Assembly (NCBI GenBank): GCA_017304945.1
Contig: JAFKLG010000061.1
Coordinates: 32,582-96,581 of the forward strand
Source: Rhodospirillales bacterium
GTDB taxonomy: Bacteria; Pseudomonadota; Alphaproteobacteria; Acetobacterales; Acetobacteraceae
Length of the DNA: 64,000 nucleotides
Reading direction: 5' to 3'
Shown: one piece after another, positions 63,907-64,000 of the stretch
How positions within the stretch are numbered: position 1 is the stretch's first letter
Layout of the letters: the number at the start of each line of letters is the position of its first letter
The notes under the pieces: generated by a model
What the model saw: only the letters and a program-made list of their open reading frames with translations
The model's database searches: none
What the model was told of the DNA's origin: nothing
Made by a program: the position numbers and the translations under genes

Positions 63907-64000
63907 GCATGGCTCTGATTCGAATGGGTTTTGCGACGACCTGTCCGAATCGAAGCTCGAAGGGAGCTAGAGCCATGCGGTTTCAGTCTAGCGTAGTTGC
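63907..64000 (+). mobile_element. probable left end of an insertion sequence (IS4-type), cut off by the window
   Basis: A possible transposase starts at ATG 63975 (GGGAG 10 bases upstream); only MRFQSSVV is visible, resembling IS4-family transposase openings such as MRFQ. The ATG lies inside a 10-bp inverted repeat, GCATGGCTCT (63907-63916) and AGAGCCATGC (63969-63978), which encloses a second pair GATTCG/CGAATC (63917-63922, 63946-63951). The terminal repeat and target duplication cannot be fixed here. 63771-63906 carries repeat-like GTGCGTGCC motifs and a truncated palindrome. Confidence 0.45.

Overview
The window is about 64 kb of high-GC chromosomal DNA from an alphaproteobacterium. The best guess is the Rhodospirillales, probably an Acetobacteraceae relative. 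The evidence is the hopanoid locus, small alphaproteobacterial families (DUF2312/GapR, DUF1150, DUF1244), clusters of GANTC (CcrM) sites, and dispersed palindromes of the kind whose spurious translation reads VMAGLVPAIH. No rRNA, tRNA, CRISPR or prophage was seen. Almost everything is housekeeping or core accessory metabolism in tightly packed operons with many 1-8 bp overlaps.

Layout. 1-5.2 kb: the tail of a GGDEF protein; a minus-strand lysine operon (dapD, dapE and two paralogous membrane proteins); and a PAS-GGDEF gene broken by an in-frame TAG. 5.2-14.1 kb: mixed metabolic genes (a dienelactone-hydrolase-like lipoprotein, an NAD(P)-binding protein, an M20 amidohydrolase, an FAH-family enzyme, msrB, a methyltransferase, an ABC transporter without a binding protein, and an alpha/beta hydrolase lacking the usual Ser). 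14.4-22.9 kb: a hopanoid and isoprenoid superlocus, with ispH-hpnH diverging from ispA-dxs-hpnM-hpnI-hpnJ. 23.3-28.1 kb: DUF1150/Hsp20, a ribbon-helix-helix protein, an OmpA-like protein, recQ and an LLM oxidoreductase. 28.5-40.6 kb: a complete glycogen operon, glgP-glgB-glgC-glgA and a giant glgX-malQ fusion. 40.9-45.6 kb: gcvTHP under a tandem glycine riboswitch. 45.7-50.3 kb: a GST, a PhyH-like protein of unknown role, gltA with a clear terminator, then an AT-richer gap with DnaA-box-like and CcrM sites. 50.3-64 kb: a glycerophosphodiesterase, aldo/keto reductase, cupin, SDR, nrdB, polyprenyl synthase, coxG-coxD, a GapR-like protein, DUF1244, glycerate kinase and pyk, and the probable left end of an insertion sequence at the window edge.

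How the genes fit together. IspH, IspA and Dxs supply isoprenoid precursor beside the genes that extend, glycosylate and remodel hopanoids. The glycogen genes form one synthesis-plus-breakdown unit. Glycine cleavage is switched on by glycine. Glycerate kinase feeds 2-phosphoglycerate towards pyruvate kinase.

The most unusual content lies between and within genes. It comprises about 90-bp cloverleaf-like palindromic elements, half of one lying in frame inside glgX-malQ; a 100-bp tandem array that has copied the 3' end of its neighbouring gene; the amber-interrupted diguanylate cyclase gene; and two GANTC clusters, one next to an inverted pair of DnaA-box-like sequences.
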